From JAEUHM01 sp964538625 (GTDB lineage: Bacteria > Verrucomicrobiota > Verrucomicrobiia > Verrucomicrobiales > Verrucomicrobiaceae): 64,000 nucleotides of DNA. Below the pieces are notes generated by a model, which saw only the letters and a list, made by a program, of their open reading frames with translations, was not told the origin of the DNA and did not search any database. Both the position numbers and the translations under genes were made by a program. Within the stretch, counting starts at the first letter, position 1, and each line of letters opens with the position of its first letter. Of the stretch, positions 44,108 through 52,644 are shown in pieces. The DNA lies in assembly GCA_964538625.1 (NCBI GenBank), contig CAZIGH010000014.1:33020-97019 (forward strand), in the 5' to 3' direction.

Positions 44108-44657
44108 CAAGTGCGAGATTTAGCTTCAGCACGTTTACCGCATCTGGGCCGAGAACTGGTCTTTCAGTGTTCGCCTCAATGATGGACAAGACTCTCTCCA
44201 CGCTCAGGTTTCGGGCTTTTGCAACGCGGACTGCTTGAAGCGAGGCATTTCGGGGGCTGATATGAGGGTCAAGGCCGCTCCCTGATGCGGTGACGGCATC
44301 AGCGGGTATGCTGACGTGGTCGGGCAGGGCGTTCCTTTTGCGAAAGGTGGCAAGACGGTCTCGAACCGCCTCTTGTAGCCTGTGCGAGTTGGGTCCCAGA
44401 TTGCTACCACCGGAGTTTGACGCATCGTAGCCTGCACCAGCGGCGCTTGGTCTTGGCTGGAAGTAGTGGTCTGCCGCGAACTGCTGGCCGATAAGGGCGG
44501 AGCCAATCACTTGGCCACCGTTGTTCGTAATGAGACTGCCTCTGGATTGGTAGGGGAAGCACCACGCTGAAAGACCGGTCACAACGAGGGGATAGATGCC
44601 GCAGGTAAGCATGGCAAGAATAGTCGCGGCGCGAAGCGAGCAAAGGATGAGTCTCAT
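44097..44657 (-). CDS. kdpC: Potassium-transporting ATPase subunit KdpC
   Basis: The 186-residue single-pass protein has the N-terminal helix (SLRAATILAMLTCGIYPLVVTGL) and the periplasmic KdpC domain with GSALIGQQFAADHYFQPRPSAAG, NSGGSNLGPNS, PADAVTASGSGLDPHISP and NVLKLNLALDAL. It is one subunit of the KdpFABC pump. It follows kdpB by 50 bp and overlaps the kdpD start. Confidence 0.96.
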   Translation of the reverse strand: MRLILCSLRAATILAMLTCGIYPLVVTGLSAWCFPYQSRGSLITNNGGQVIGSALIGQQFAADHYFQPRPSAAGAGYDASNSGGSNLGPNSHRLQEAVRDRLATFRKRNALPDHVSIPADAVTASGSGLDPHISPRNASLQAVRVAKARNLSVERVLSIIEANTERPVLGPDAVNVLKLNLALDAL

Positions 44658-44707
44658 GCGTCAAGAATGTGTCTGCGAGGTTTTGGGGTGGGATTTGCCC
44701 TTCGGGC

Positions 44708-46729
44708 TCACGCAAGTCCCAAAGAGGTAATGAGAAGGTCAATGATCTTGATGCCGATGAATGGAACAAGCATACCTCCAAGGCCATAGACAGCCAGATT
44801 GCGCCGGAGCAGGGTAGTGGCGCTTGTCGGCCGATACGGTACGCCTCGAAGGGCAAGGGGGACGAGCGCAATAATGATGAGGGCATTGAACATCACGGCA
44901 CTGAGGATGGCGCTTTGTGGGCTGGCAAGGCGCATGATGTTCAGTGGACTGATGGCGGGATACGAGACCATAAGCATGGCAGGAATGATGGCGAAGTACT
45001 TCGCAAGGTCGTTAGCTATGCTGAAGGTGGTAAGCGAGCCGCGCGTCATTAGTAGCTGCTTTCCGATTTCGACTATTTCAATGAGCTTTGTGGGGTTGCT
45101 TTCCAGATCCACCATGTTCCCGGCTTCGCGTGCAGCCTGGGTGCCTGTGTTCATGGCCACGCCGACGTCGGCCTGAGCCAGAGCAGGTGCATCGTTGGTG
45201 CCATCTCCCGTCATGGCTACGAGATGTCCGGCTGCCTGTTCTGCTCGGATGCGCGCCAGTTTGTCTTCGGGTGTCGCCTGTGCCATAAAGTCATCCACCC
45301 CAGCTTCAGCGGCTATGGCGGCGGCAGTCATGGGATTGTCTCCGGTGATCATGACGGTGCGTATGCCCATTCTGCGAAGTTGAGCGAAGCGTTCCTTGAT
45401 GCCACCTTTCACAACGTCCTTTAGTTCGACTACTCCCAGCACTTTCTCTCCGTCACAGACAACGAGCGGCGTACGGCCTGCGCGAGATGCGGCTTCGACT
45501 GTTTGGCTGACCTCTTCGGGAAAGGAACCACCCAAGCTTGCGATGTAACTTCGCATGGAGTCAGCCGCGCCTTTTCGGATGATACGGCCCTCAATATCGA
45601 CGCCGCTCATGCGAGTTTGTGCGGTGAATGGTATGAACGTTGCATGGGCTTGGGAGAGGTCCCGTCCTCGAATGCCGAAGCGTTCCTTTGCCAAGATGAC
45701 GATGCTGCGACCTTCCGGAGTTTCATCGGCGAGCGAGGCAAGTTGTGCCGCATCAGCGACTTCGCGCTCTGTGGCACCGGGGGCAGGTCGAAAGTCCGAG
45801 GCCAGTCGGTTGCCTACGGTGATGGTACCCGTTTTGTCCAGTAACAACACGTCAATGTCTCCCGCCGCCTCAACGGCTCGACCGGAGGTGGCCATGACGT
45901 TGCGACGGGTCAGACGATCAATACCGCTGATGCCTATGGCGCTCAACAGGCCCCCGATGGTCGTTGGAATGAGGCAGACGAGCAGAGAAACGAGAACCGG
46001 CGTGGTGAACTCTACACCTGCATAGATGCCCGCCGGTTTTAACGTGATGGTAACGAGCAGGAACGTGAGTGACATCGCTGAGAGTAGGATGGTCAGTGCG
46101 ATCTCGTTGGGTGTTTTCTGCCGTTTTGAGCCTTCAACCATGGCGATCATGCGGTCGAGGAAGGTATTCCCCTTCTCTGAGGTGATGCGGATGATGATGC
46201 GGTCACTGATCACCTTGGTTCCCCCTGTCACTGCGCTACGGTCACCACCACTCTCTCGTATGACGGGCGCGGATTCGCCGGTGATAGGAGCTTCATCTAC
46301 ACTCGCCATACCTTCGATGACTTCTCCGTCAGCGGGGATGACATCGCCAGCCTCGCAGAGCACCAGATCCCCTCGAGCAAGTGCATGGGCGGGCACGCGG
46401 GATTCCGAGCCATTGAGAAGAAGCCGAGCCACGGCGTCCTTGCGGGAGGCTCGCAGACTGGCCGCTTGTGCCTTGCCACGACCTTCTGCGACGGCTTCGG
46501 CGAAGTTGCCAAACAGCACAGTGAACCAGAGCCAAAGGCTGAGTTGGGTGGTAAAGACGTGATCCTCTGCGGAGGAGAAGACGCACACGGTGGCGAGCAG
46601 TGCACCAACGAGCGTGACAAACATGACGGGATTTCGCACCATCAGTCGTGGATCAAGTTTCCTGACAGATTCGCAGAGTGCGGGGAAGATTACAGAGGCA
46701 TCGAAAAGCGAGGTGGATGAGCGGGACAT
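44708..46729 (-). CDS. kdpB: Potassium-transporting P-type ATPase subunit KdpB
   Basis: The 673-residue catalytic subunit has the phosphorylation motif DKTGTIT, the actuator motif TGES, ATP-binding segments ending in ATPEDKLARI, and MTGDGTNDAPALAQADVGVAMNTGTQAAREA. Transmembrane helices lie near residues 35-75, 220-275 and 580-670. It hydrolyses ATP to drive potassium uptake by KdpA. The gap to kdpA is 73 bp, somewhat long for this operon, and shows no obvious signal. Confidence 0.97.
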   Translation of the reverse strand: MSRSSTSLFDASVIFPALCESVRKLDPRLMVRNPVMFVTLVGALLATVCVFSSAEDHVFTTQLSLWLWFTVLFGNFAEAVAEGRGKAQAASLRASRKDAVARLLLNGSESRVPAHALARGDLVLCEAGDVIPADGEVIEGMASVDEAPITGESAPVIRESGGDRSAVTGGTKVISDRIIIRITSEKGNTFLDRMIAMVEGSKRQKTPNEIALTILLSAMSLTFLLVTITLKPAGIYAGVEFTTPVLVSLLVCLIPTTIGGLLSAIGISGIDRLTRRNVMATSGRAVEAAGDIDVLLLDKTGTITVGNRLASDFRPAPGATEREVADAAQLASLADETPEGRSIVILAKERFGIRGRDLSQAHATFIPFTAQTRMSGVDIEGRIIRKGAADSMRSYIASLGGSFPEEVSQTVEAASRAGRTPLVVCDGEKVLGVVELKDVVKGGIKERFAQLRRMGIRTVMITGDNPMTAAAIAAEAGVDDFMAQATPEDKLARIRAEQAAGHLVAMTGDGTNDAPALAQADVGVAMNTGTQAAREAGNMVDLESNPTKLIEIVEIGKQLLMTRGSLTTFSIANDLAKYFAIIPAMLMVSYPAISPLNIMRLASPQSAILSAVMFNALIIIALVPLALRGVPYRPTSATTLLRRNLAVYGLGGMLVPFIGIKIIDLLITSLGLA

Positions 46730-46802
46730 AAGCGGGCGAAGAGCTTCAGAGCATCAGCTTGTTCTTTCGGAGGCTTCTTTCCGGTGAAAGAGAGGAACGG
46801 GT

Positions 46803-48500
46803 TCAGGAGCGAAAGTGTTCGACGATGGGACCGAGAGCCAATGCTGGGAGAAAGTTTAGAGCGCCAATGAGAAGCACGACGCCGGACAGTAGAAGGGTGA
46901 AGGTGGTTCCACTTACCGGGAAGGTTCCTGGACTAAGCGGCATCCGCTTCTTTGAGGCAAGAGAGCCGGCGATGGCCATGATGGGAACGATCATGAGAAA
47001 GCGCCCGATGAGCATAGCTAGCCCCAGCGTGGTGTTATACCAAGGGGTATTGGCTGCTAGACCGGCGAAGGCGCTTCCATTGTTGCCTGTGGTAGAGCTG
47101 TAGGCATAGAGCATCTGGGTGAAGCCGTGGGGACCACTTTCGTTCGGGCCGGACTGGCCCCAGGTGCTAACTGAGGCCCATGCAGTGAAGCCGAGGATGC
47201 TTGCGCTCAGCACGAGAAGGCTGAGCATGGCAAGTTTCACTTCCCGAGCCTGTATTTTCTTTCCCAAATACTCAGGTGTGCGACCTACCATGAGGCCGGC
47301 GATAAACACAGCAAGGATTACAAAGATGAGCATGCCATACAGGCCAGCACCGACACCTCCCACAACAACTTCGCCAAGCTCAATCATGAAGAGTGGAATG
47401 AGTCCGCCAAGTGCAGTAAAGGACTGGTGCATGGAGTTTACTGCACCACAGGACGCAGCTGTGGTGATGGTGGCGAAGAGCGAAGAGTTGAATATGCCGA
47501 AGCGCACTTCTTTGCCTTCCATGTTCCCATCTCCCAAGGCTACACCGAGGCGCTCATGAACAGGGTTGCCACTTCCCTCAAAGTAGTTGCAGGCCATCGC
47601 GCCCATAACAAACAGGATCATCATCGTTGTCCAGACCGCCCAGCCGTGAGCCGAGTTGTTGACCATGCGGCCCAGGTAGTAGGTCATGCCGCTTCCTATC
47701 GCGAACATGGCGAGCATTTGGATGAAGTTGGATAGTGGATTGGGATTCTCGAAAGGGTGTGCAGCGTTCGCATTCATGAAGCCACCGCCGTTGGTGCCGA
47801 GCATCTTGATGGCCACCTGCGAGGCCATGGGTCCTTGCGCTATGAGTTGTTGCCCTCCTTCAAGTGTGGACACCTTGGTAGATGGGCAAAAGTTCTGTAT
47901 CGTGCCCTGAGAGACCAGAAAAAGAGCCAACGCGACGCTGGCTGGCAAAAGCAGGTAGCAGGTCACCCGAACAAGGTCGGTCCAAAAGTTTCCGACCGTC
48001 GTTGCCGAACTGCGTGCGATGCCGCGAACCAAGGCGGCGGCTATGCCGATGCCGGTGGCTGAGGAAACAAAGTTGTGAAACGTCAGCGCTACCATTTGCG
48101 AGAAGTAGCTCATGGTGGTTTCCCCGCCGTAACTCTGCCAGTTGGTGTTCGTGGCAAAGCTCACGGCAGTATTGAATGCCAGACCTGCGCTGAGACCTGG
48201 CAAGGCCTGCGGATTTAACGGAAGCAGATGTTGTATCCGCAGGATGGCGTAGGTTAGCACAGTGCCGGTAAACCCGAACGCCAAGACCGCAAGGGTGTAG
48301 CCTTTCCACGTTTGTTCGACATGAGGGTCAACACCAAGTAGGCGGTAAATGAGACGTTCGATGGGCTTGAAGAGCGGGTCCAGCCGGGTGCGACCTTGTG
48401 CATCAAGAACTTCGCTGAGATAGAGCCCCACCGGCTTTGTGATCAAAGCCAGTATAATCACGTAAAGTGCTAGAAGCAGCAGTTCACTGGTTTTCATCAT
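46803..48500 (-). CDS. kdpA: Potassium-transporting ATPase channel subunit KdpA
   Basis: From the first of two adjacent methionines (48500) the protein is 565 residues with about ten transmembrane helices. All four selectivity-filter loops are present: NTNWQSYGGE, GTNGGGFMNANAAHPFENPN, CGAVNSMH and TTGNNGSAFAGL. A longer open frame to 48557 overlaps kdpF and is not family-like. It follows kdpF by 10 bp. Confidence 0.97.
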   Translation of the reverse strand: MMKTSELLLLALYVIILALITKPVGLYLSEVLDAQGRTRLDPLFKPIERLIYRLLGVDPHVEQTWKGYTLAVLAFGFTGTVLTYAILRIQHLLPLNPQALPGLSAGLAFNTAVSFATNTNWQSYGGETTMSYFSQMVALTFHNFVSSATGIGIAAALVRGIARSSATTVGNFWTDLVRVTCYLLLPASVALALFLVSQGTIQNFCPSTKVSTLEGGQQLIAQGPMASQVAIKMLGTNGGGFMNANAAHPFENPNPLSNFIQMLAMFAIGSGMTYYLGRMVNNSAHGWAVWTTMMILFVMGAMACNYFEGSGNPVHERLGVALGDGNMEGKEVRFGIFNSSLFATITTAASCGAVNSMHQSFTALGGLIPLFMIELGEVVVGGVGAGLYGMLIFVILAVFIAGLMVGRTPEYLGKKIQAREVKLAMLSLLVLSASILGFTAWASVSTWGQSGPNESGPHGFTQMLYAYSSTTGNNGSAFAGLAANTPWYNTTLGLAMLIGRFLMIVPIMAIAGSLASKKRMPLSPGTFPVSGTTFTLLLSGVVLLIGALNFLPALALGPIVEHFRS

Positions 48501-48510
48501 GGGGAGAGAG

Positions 48511-48594
48511 TTAGAACTTTTCTGGGTGGCACAGCGTGACGAAGAGGTAGATCGCAAGCGCGAGCGCGATGGCAGATGTGAGAAGGAGTTCCAT
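48511..48594 (-). CDS. kdpF: Kdp complex small subunit KdpF
   Basis: A 27-residue single-helix peptide lies directly before kdpA: MELLLTSAIALALAIYLF then HPEKF at the C-terminus. The form, a hydrophobic helix ending in a PEKF-like motif, is that of KdpF, which stabilises the pump. Its stop is 10 bp before the kdpA start. Confidence 0.85.
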   Translation of the reverse strand: MELLLTSAIALALAIYLFVTLCHPEKF

Positions 48595-48608
48595 AACCGG
48601 GCGGCATG

Positions 48609-48692
48609 TCAGAGGTTCTCGCAACGGTGGGTATAAAGGGCAGCGGCGGCAAAGAAACCCGCCGTGAGAAACAGATAGAAGAGATCATTCAT
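48609..48692 (-). CDS. Small single-helix membrane peptide at the head of the kdp operon
   Basis: A 27-codon frame starting ATG at 48692 gives MNDLFYLFLTAGFFAAAA, a hydrophobic helix, followed by a short polar end with HRCENL. It ends 14 bp before kdpF. Similar unnamed tiny membrane proteins often precede kdpF in other bacteria, which supports it being real. Role unknown; it may be a second accessory helix of the pump. Confidence 0.65.
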   Translation of the reverse strand: MNDLFYLFLTAGFFAAAALYTHRCENL

Positions 48693-48753
48693 CGTTGACA
48701 GCCACATCATCCTCACGAACGAGCTGAGGCCGAGTTAATGGGCTGGCCCAGAC

Positions 48754-48775
48754 CGTTAAAATGGCGTTAAACTGG
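48754..48775. promoter_or_regulatory. Tandem 11-bp direct repeats upstream of the kdp operon
   Basis: CGTTAAAATGG and CGTTAAACTGG are head-to-tail copies differing at one base. Spaced exactly one helical turn, they have the layout bound by OmpR-family regulators such as KdpE. They lie about 60 bp before the first small kdp ORF and about 200 bp from the divergent sugar dehydrogenase. A looser third copy may lie at 48732-48742. Binding is inferred. Confidence 0.5.
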
Positions 48776-48975
48776 TGCCGCCGTTCGGAGTGTCCGCCAC
48801 CCCTGCCATGTGTCGCTCTGTTTGGCTGCGGTGCATGTCAGCCTCGCGCTTGAGTGGGTCTCTGAGAAGACCATCCCACCAGCGAGAGTAGTCCGGTCGG
48901 TTTAGTTGATCGATGGGCGAAACACTTGGGAAGCAAACAATATTTGCTAAACCTTAAAGTTATGGTTATTATAGA

Positions 48976-50307
48976 ATGATGCACCCTAGTCTCCCGAAAA
49001 AGTTTGCTGATCGCTCCGCTGTGGTCGGGGTGATTGGCCTTGGGTATGTGGGACTGCCGCTGGTGCTGGCTTACGCGGAAAAGGGCTATGCGGTGATGGG
49101 CTTTGACGTCGATGATGGGAAGGTGGACGCCATCAACGCGGGGCGCTCTTACATCCAGCACATACCATCCGCACGGATCGAGCACCAGTTGAGCCATGGG
49201 CGGCTCCGGGCCACCTCGGACTTCTCACAGGTGGCGGAGGTGGATGCTATTTTGATCTGTGTGCCCACTCCGCTCGGCGCGCATCATGAGCCCGATCTGC
49301 GCTACGTGGTGGGAACCATCCGCGCCATCGCCATGCATCTGCGGCCGGGGCAGATCGTGAGTCTGGAGAGCACTACCTATCCCGGGACGACTGAGGAGGA
49401 ACTCAGGCCACGGATTGAAAAGAGAGGACTCCAGATCGGCACGGACATTCACTTGGTTTACTCACCGGAACGTGAGGACCCGGGGAATCCCCAGTATGCT
49501 GGGGTGAATATTCCCAAGGTCATCGGGGGCAGCACTCAAGCGTGCTTGGAGGCTGGACTGCTCCTGTACGGAGCGGCCTTCAAGGAAACCGTGCCGGTGA
49601 GCAGTACCCAGGTGGCGGAGTTCACCAAGCTGCTGGAGAATATCTACCGCGCCGTGAACATAGGCCTCGTCAATGAGCTGAAGATAGCGGCGGAGCGCAT
49701 GGGCATCGACATCTGGGAGGTCATCAGTGCGGCGAGTACCAAGCCGTTCGGGTTCAAGGCGTTTCATCCTGGGCCGGGTCTGGGCGGGCATTGCATCCCC
49801 ATTGACCCCTTTTACCTCACGTGGAAGGCCAGGGAGTTTGGGTTTCACACTCGGTTCATTGAGTTGGCGGGGGAGATCAACGTCAACATGCCACGGTACG
49901 TGGTGGAGAAAGTCATCGAAACACTCAATGCACGCGGCAGGCCCGTGCGAGGCAGCCGCATCCTGATCCTGGGAATGGCATACAAGGAAAATGTGGATGA
50001 CCTGCGGGAGTCTCCCACCTTTGCGCTCATGGATCTGCTCGCCGGGATGGGGGCGCACTTGGACTATCATGACCCCCACATTCCGGAGGTGGGGCCCACT
50101 CGCGAACATCGCAACTGGCAGGGCAAGCGGAGCGTGCCGCTCCAGCGAGAAACCGTCTCCAGCTATGACCTGGTGCTCATCTCCACGGCACATCATGCCG
50201 TGAACTATGCCTCGGTGCTGGAGTGGGCAGAAGTGGTGGTGGACACGCGGAATGCCATCGCTCGCTTGGCCGGAGCAACTCACCACCCGAAGGTGGTCAA
50301 GGCATGA
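48976..50307 (+). CDS. Nucleotide-sugar 6-dehydrogenase (UDP-N-acetylglucosamine dehydrogenase type)
   Basis: The 443-residue NAD enzyme opens with the Rossmann motif VGVIGLGYVGLPLVLAYAEKG. YSPEREDPGN and NIYRAVNIGLVNELKIAAERMGIDIWEVI follow, and the catalytic cysteine is in GPGLGGHCIPIDPFYLTWKA. These features fit the WbpA/TviB-like branch that oxidises UDP-GlcNAc or UDP-ManNAc to the uronic acid, more than UDP-glucose dehydrogenase. Its TGA overlaps the epimerase start. An AT-rich block just before it (48942-48975), with TATTATA close to the start codon, may be its promoter. Confidence 0.9.
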   Translation: MMHPSLPKKFADRSAVVGVIGLGYVGLPLVLAYAEKGYAVMGFDVDDGKVDAINAGRSYIQHIPSARIEHQLSHGRLRATSDFSQVAEVDAILICVPTPLGAHHEPDLRYVVGTIRAIAMHLRPGQIVSLESTTYPGTTEEELRPRIEKRGLQIGTDIHLVYSPEREDPGNPQYAGVNIPKVIGGSTQACLEAGLLLYGAAFKETVPVSSTQVAEFTKLLENIYRAVNIGLVNELKIAAERMGIDIWEVISAASTKPFGFKAFHPGPGLGGHCIPIDPFYLTWKAREFGFHTRFIELAGEINVNMPRYVVEKVIETLNARGRPVRGSRILILGMAYKENVDDLRESPTFALMDLLAGMGAHLDYHDPHIPEVGPTREHRNWQGKRSVPLQRETVSSYDLVLISTAHHAVNYASVLEWAEVVVDTRNAIARLAGATHHPKVVKA

Positions 50308-51359
50308 TCCCGCCCGACCTCATCGAAGGTGCTCGTCAGAGACGCTGGCTGGTCACCGGCGCGGCCGGGTTCATCGGTTCACACCTAGTGGAGGCACTTC
50401 TGACCGCTGGCTGCCAGGTCACGGGGCTGGACAATCTCTCCACCGGTCACGAGTTCAACCTGGACGCCGTGCGCCAGCGGTGCGGCGGTGCGGCTTGGGA
50501 GCGCTTCCGCTGGGTGCGTGGCGACATCCGGGACATGACGGTGTGCCGGGCGGTGTGCAGAGGCGCTGATGTAGTCCTGCACCAGGCAGCACTGGGGTCA
50601 GTGCCTAGATCTCTTGAGCACCCGGAAGCGACGAACGAAGTGAATGTGGGTGGGTTTGTGAATATGCTCACCGCAGCGAAAGAGAGCGGGATCAAGCGCT
50701 TTGTTTATGCCTCATCCAGCTCCGTTTACGGGGACAGCCCGGCGCTGCCCAAAAGGGAGGAGCATACAGGCCGCCCGCTTTCTCCTTATGCGCTGTCGAA
50801 GTGGATCAACGAGGAATACGCCGCCATCTTCGCGCGTTGCTACGGCATGGAGTGCGTGGGGCTGCGCTACTTCAACGTGTTCGGCCCCAGGCAGGACCCC
50901 CACGGTGCCTACGCAGCGGTGATTCCGCTTTGGTTTGCGGCCCTACTGCGGGGCGAGGCGCTGCCGGTGAATGGCGACGGCGAGACCTCGCGCGACTTTT
51001 GTTTTGTGGCCAATGTGGTGCAGGCAAACGTGCGCGCCGCTCTCGTGAACCAGGTGGAGGCCGTCAACCGGGCCTACAACGTCGCCTGCGGGCAGCGCAC
51101 CACGCTGAAGCAGCTCGCTGCGGGCTTGAGTGAAGCGCTTCACCACTGCTGTCCCGAGTTGCCAGGAGAAGCTACCCTGCTGCATCGGGAGTTTCGGGCC
51201 GGCGATATAGCGCACTCTCTGGCTGACATCAGTGCCGCTCAGCGTCATCTCGGCTATCAGCCCACCCATCTGCTGGCGGATGGGTTGCGACTGGCTGCGG
51301 CTTACTACCTGGAGCATGCCATGCCGCCTCGGCACGATGCGTCTTGCGCTCGGGGCTAA
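50304..51359 (+). CDS. NAD-dependent UDP-sugar epimerase, WbpP-like
   Basis: The 351-residue extended-SDR protein begins MIPPDLIEGARQRRWLVTGAAGFIGSHLVEAL at the ATG overlapping the dehydrogenase stop (4 bp). It has LDNLSTG, the catalytic YALSKW with SSSSVYGD, and FNVFGPRQDPHGAYAAVIPLW, characteristic of UDP-N-acetylglucosamine 4-epimerases (WbpP/TviC). With its partner it would make UDP-N-acetylgalactosaminuronic acid for a capsule or O-antigen. No glycosyltransferase or polymerase genes are adjacent, so the pair serves a locus elsewhere. Confidence 0.9.
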   Translation: MIPPDLIEGARQRRWLVTGAAGFIGSHLVEALLTAGCQVTGLDNLSTGHEFNLDAVRQRCGGAAWERFRWVRGDIRDMTVCRAVCRGADVVLHQAALGSVPRSLEHPEATNEVNVGGFVNMLTAAKESGIKRFVYASSSSVYGDSPALPKREEHTGRPLSPYALSKWINEEYAAIFARCYGMECVGLRYFNVFGPRQDPHGAYAAVIPLWFAALLRGEALPVNGDGETSRDFCFVANVVQANVRAALVNQVEAVNRAYNVACGQRTTLKQLAAGLSEALHHCCPELPGEATLLHREFRAGDIAHSLADISAAQRHLGYQPTHLLADGLRLAAAYYLEHAMPPRHDASCARG

Positions 51360-51794
51360 ATGGCCTTCGCGGCTGCATGTAGAACGTTCCACAATCCGTC
51401 CTTGCACCTGGGAATCCTTAAAGTAACCTCCGCTTCGTAGTGTATCGCCGGTCCAGCCACCGTGCAGCCCTTCCTCCCCGTTCTTGTCCAGGTTCCTCCA
51501 TGCGCGATTTCCGACCGCAGACCGCACCTTTACACCCCGCCTGCGAGTCGCAGTCGGGGCGGGATAAGCTGGAGTACGCAGTGGCGCTGGATCAGCCCTG
51601 GACCGCTCGCAGCGAGCAGCCAGCAGCGCTCCACTACAGCGATCCCACCCCCGCGGGACTGGCCTCGACCCTGTTTGGAAGAGAAAGGCAGTCCCGGACA
51701 CGCTTTTTCAGCCCGCCTAGGACTGCCACCGTCTCCAGCCCCGCGCCATTCTGGGATCGCCCGCAACACGAAACCCAGAACGACACCCACTAAA
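51360..51794. other. 435-bp leader region before the RNA-binding protein gene
   Basis: No convincing gene is present. The RRM frame happens to stay open through this stretch from 51462, but the encoded residues are Pro/Arg/Ser-rich and low quality, and start choice by homology is at 51795. A second frame open from 51440 stops directly before that start. The region may be a long 5' leader; an A/C-rich tract lies just before the start, as before the H1-like tail. Confidence 0.45.
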
Positions 51795-52439
51795 ATGGCA
51801 GAATACCAGAACCACGACGGAGGCGGACAACGCCGCCGTCGCCGCGGCGGACGCAATCGCAACTCAGGCAGCTCAAGCTACGCCGGCCGCAGCGAGAACC
51901 GCCCACCTCACAAAAGCGCTCCTAAGCCCACCGGATTTGAGCGCTTCCTCAACATCATCAGCTTTGGCCTGCTGGGCAAACCGGCGCGCAAGCCAGGAGC
52001 GGGCCGCCCCAATCGCTCGGAGACCTCGTCTTCCGGTGGTGGCAGCCGCCCGGTCCGTGCTTCCGGTGCAGAGTCCCGTCCGCCACGCGAACCCCGCGAA
52101 CCTCGTCCCGCTCCACCGCCCGGTGAGGTGACGACCGAGCGTCTCTACATCGGCAACCTGTCCTACGATGCTACCGAGAGCGATCTCTTTGAACTCTTCA
52201 ATGGTGTGGGCAGCGTGAAAAACGCCGAGGTGGTAGTAAACAGCCGCACCCAGCGCTCCAAAGGTTTCGCTTTCATCACCATGGCGAGCGTGGAAGAGGC
52301 AAAGCGCGCCGTGGCAGAACTCCATGGAAAAGAGTTCATGGGCCGCGCCCTGCAGCTCAGCGGAGCCAAGCCCCCGCCCGCACGTGAGGAGCGTGCTGAG
52401 TCCTCCAGCGACGCGGAAGCGGCTCCCGCAGGAGCTTGA
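51795..52439 (+). CDS. RRM-domain RNA-binding protein
   Basis: The 214-residue protein has an Arg/Gly-rich N-terminus (GGGQRRRRRGGRNRNSG), a short hydrophobic FERFLNIISFGLLGK segment and a Pro/Arg-rich linker. A single RRM domain covers residues about 117-195, with RNP2 LYIGNL and RNP1 KGFAFITM. Bacterial RRM proteins of this kind bind RNA and often rise in the cold. The C-terminus is acidic/alanine-rich. A good intrinsic terminator follows 22 bp after the stop. Confidence 0.92.
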   Translation: MAEYQNHDGGGQRRRRRGGRNRNSGSSSYAGRSENRPPHKSAPKPTGFERFLNIISFGLLGKPARKPGAGRPNRSETSSSGGGSRPVRASGAESRPPREPREPRPAPPPGEVTTERLYIGNLSYDATESDLFELFNGVGSVKNAEVVVNSRTQRSKGFAFITMASVEEAKRAVAELHGKEFMGRALQLSGAKPPPAREERAESSSDAEAAPAGA

Positions 52440-52461
52440 AGAACCCTGCATTGATTCACAG

Positions 52462-52495
52462 ACCGCCTGTCACTCTGCGTGGCAGGCGGTTTTTT
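52462..52495 (+). terminator. Intrinsic terminator after the RRM gene
   Basis: A 12-bp stem (ACCGCCTGTCAC / GTGGCAGGCGGT, one T-G wobble) with a 5-base loop runs into six T. It ends the RRM transcript and stands before the convergent Mrp gene. Confidence 0.92.
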
Positions 52496-52644
52496 ATGGG
52501 TGAGGAGCAGCGGAGTGCGTGAGCGTTTCGGGGGGAGGGACACAGCAGAACCCGAGAGGGTTCCCGAGGAGGTTCCCGATGGGGGAACGGGGCTGGGGAG
52601 GTGAAGCGGACGTTTGGTGGGAAGTCTGACGACTTCTGCTACGG

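Noticed and set aside
44062..44110. Possible later KdpD start at 44062
   Set aside because: Neither start has a clear ribosome site; overlap with kdpC, common in kdp operons, makes 44107 slightly preferable, but the choice is open.
51440..51793. 117-codon plus-strand frame before the RRM gene
   Set aside because: Product is Arg/Ser/Pro-rich low-quality sequence with no motif, and it competes with an equally open frame, as expected in GC-rich non-coding DNA.
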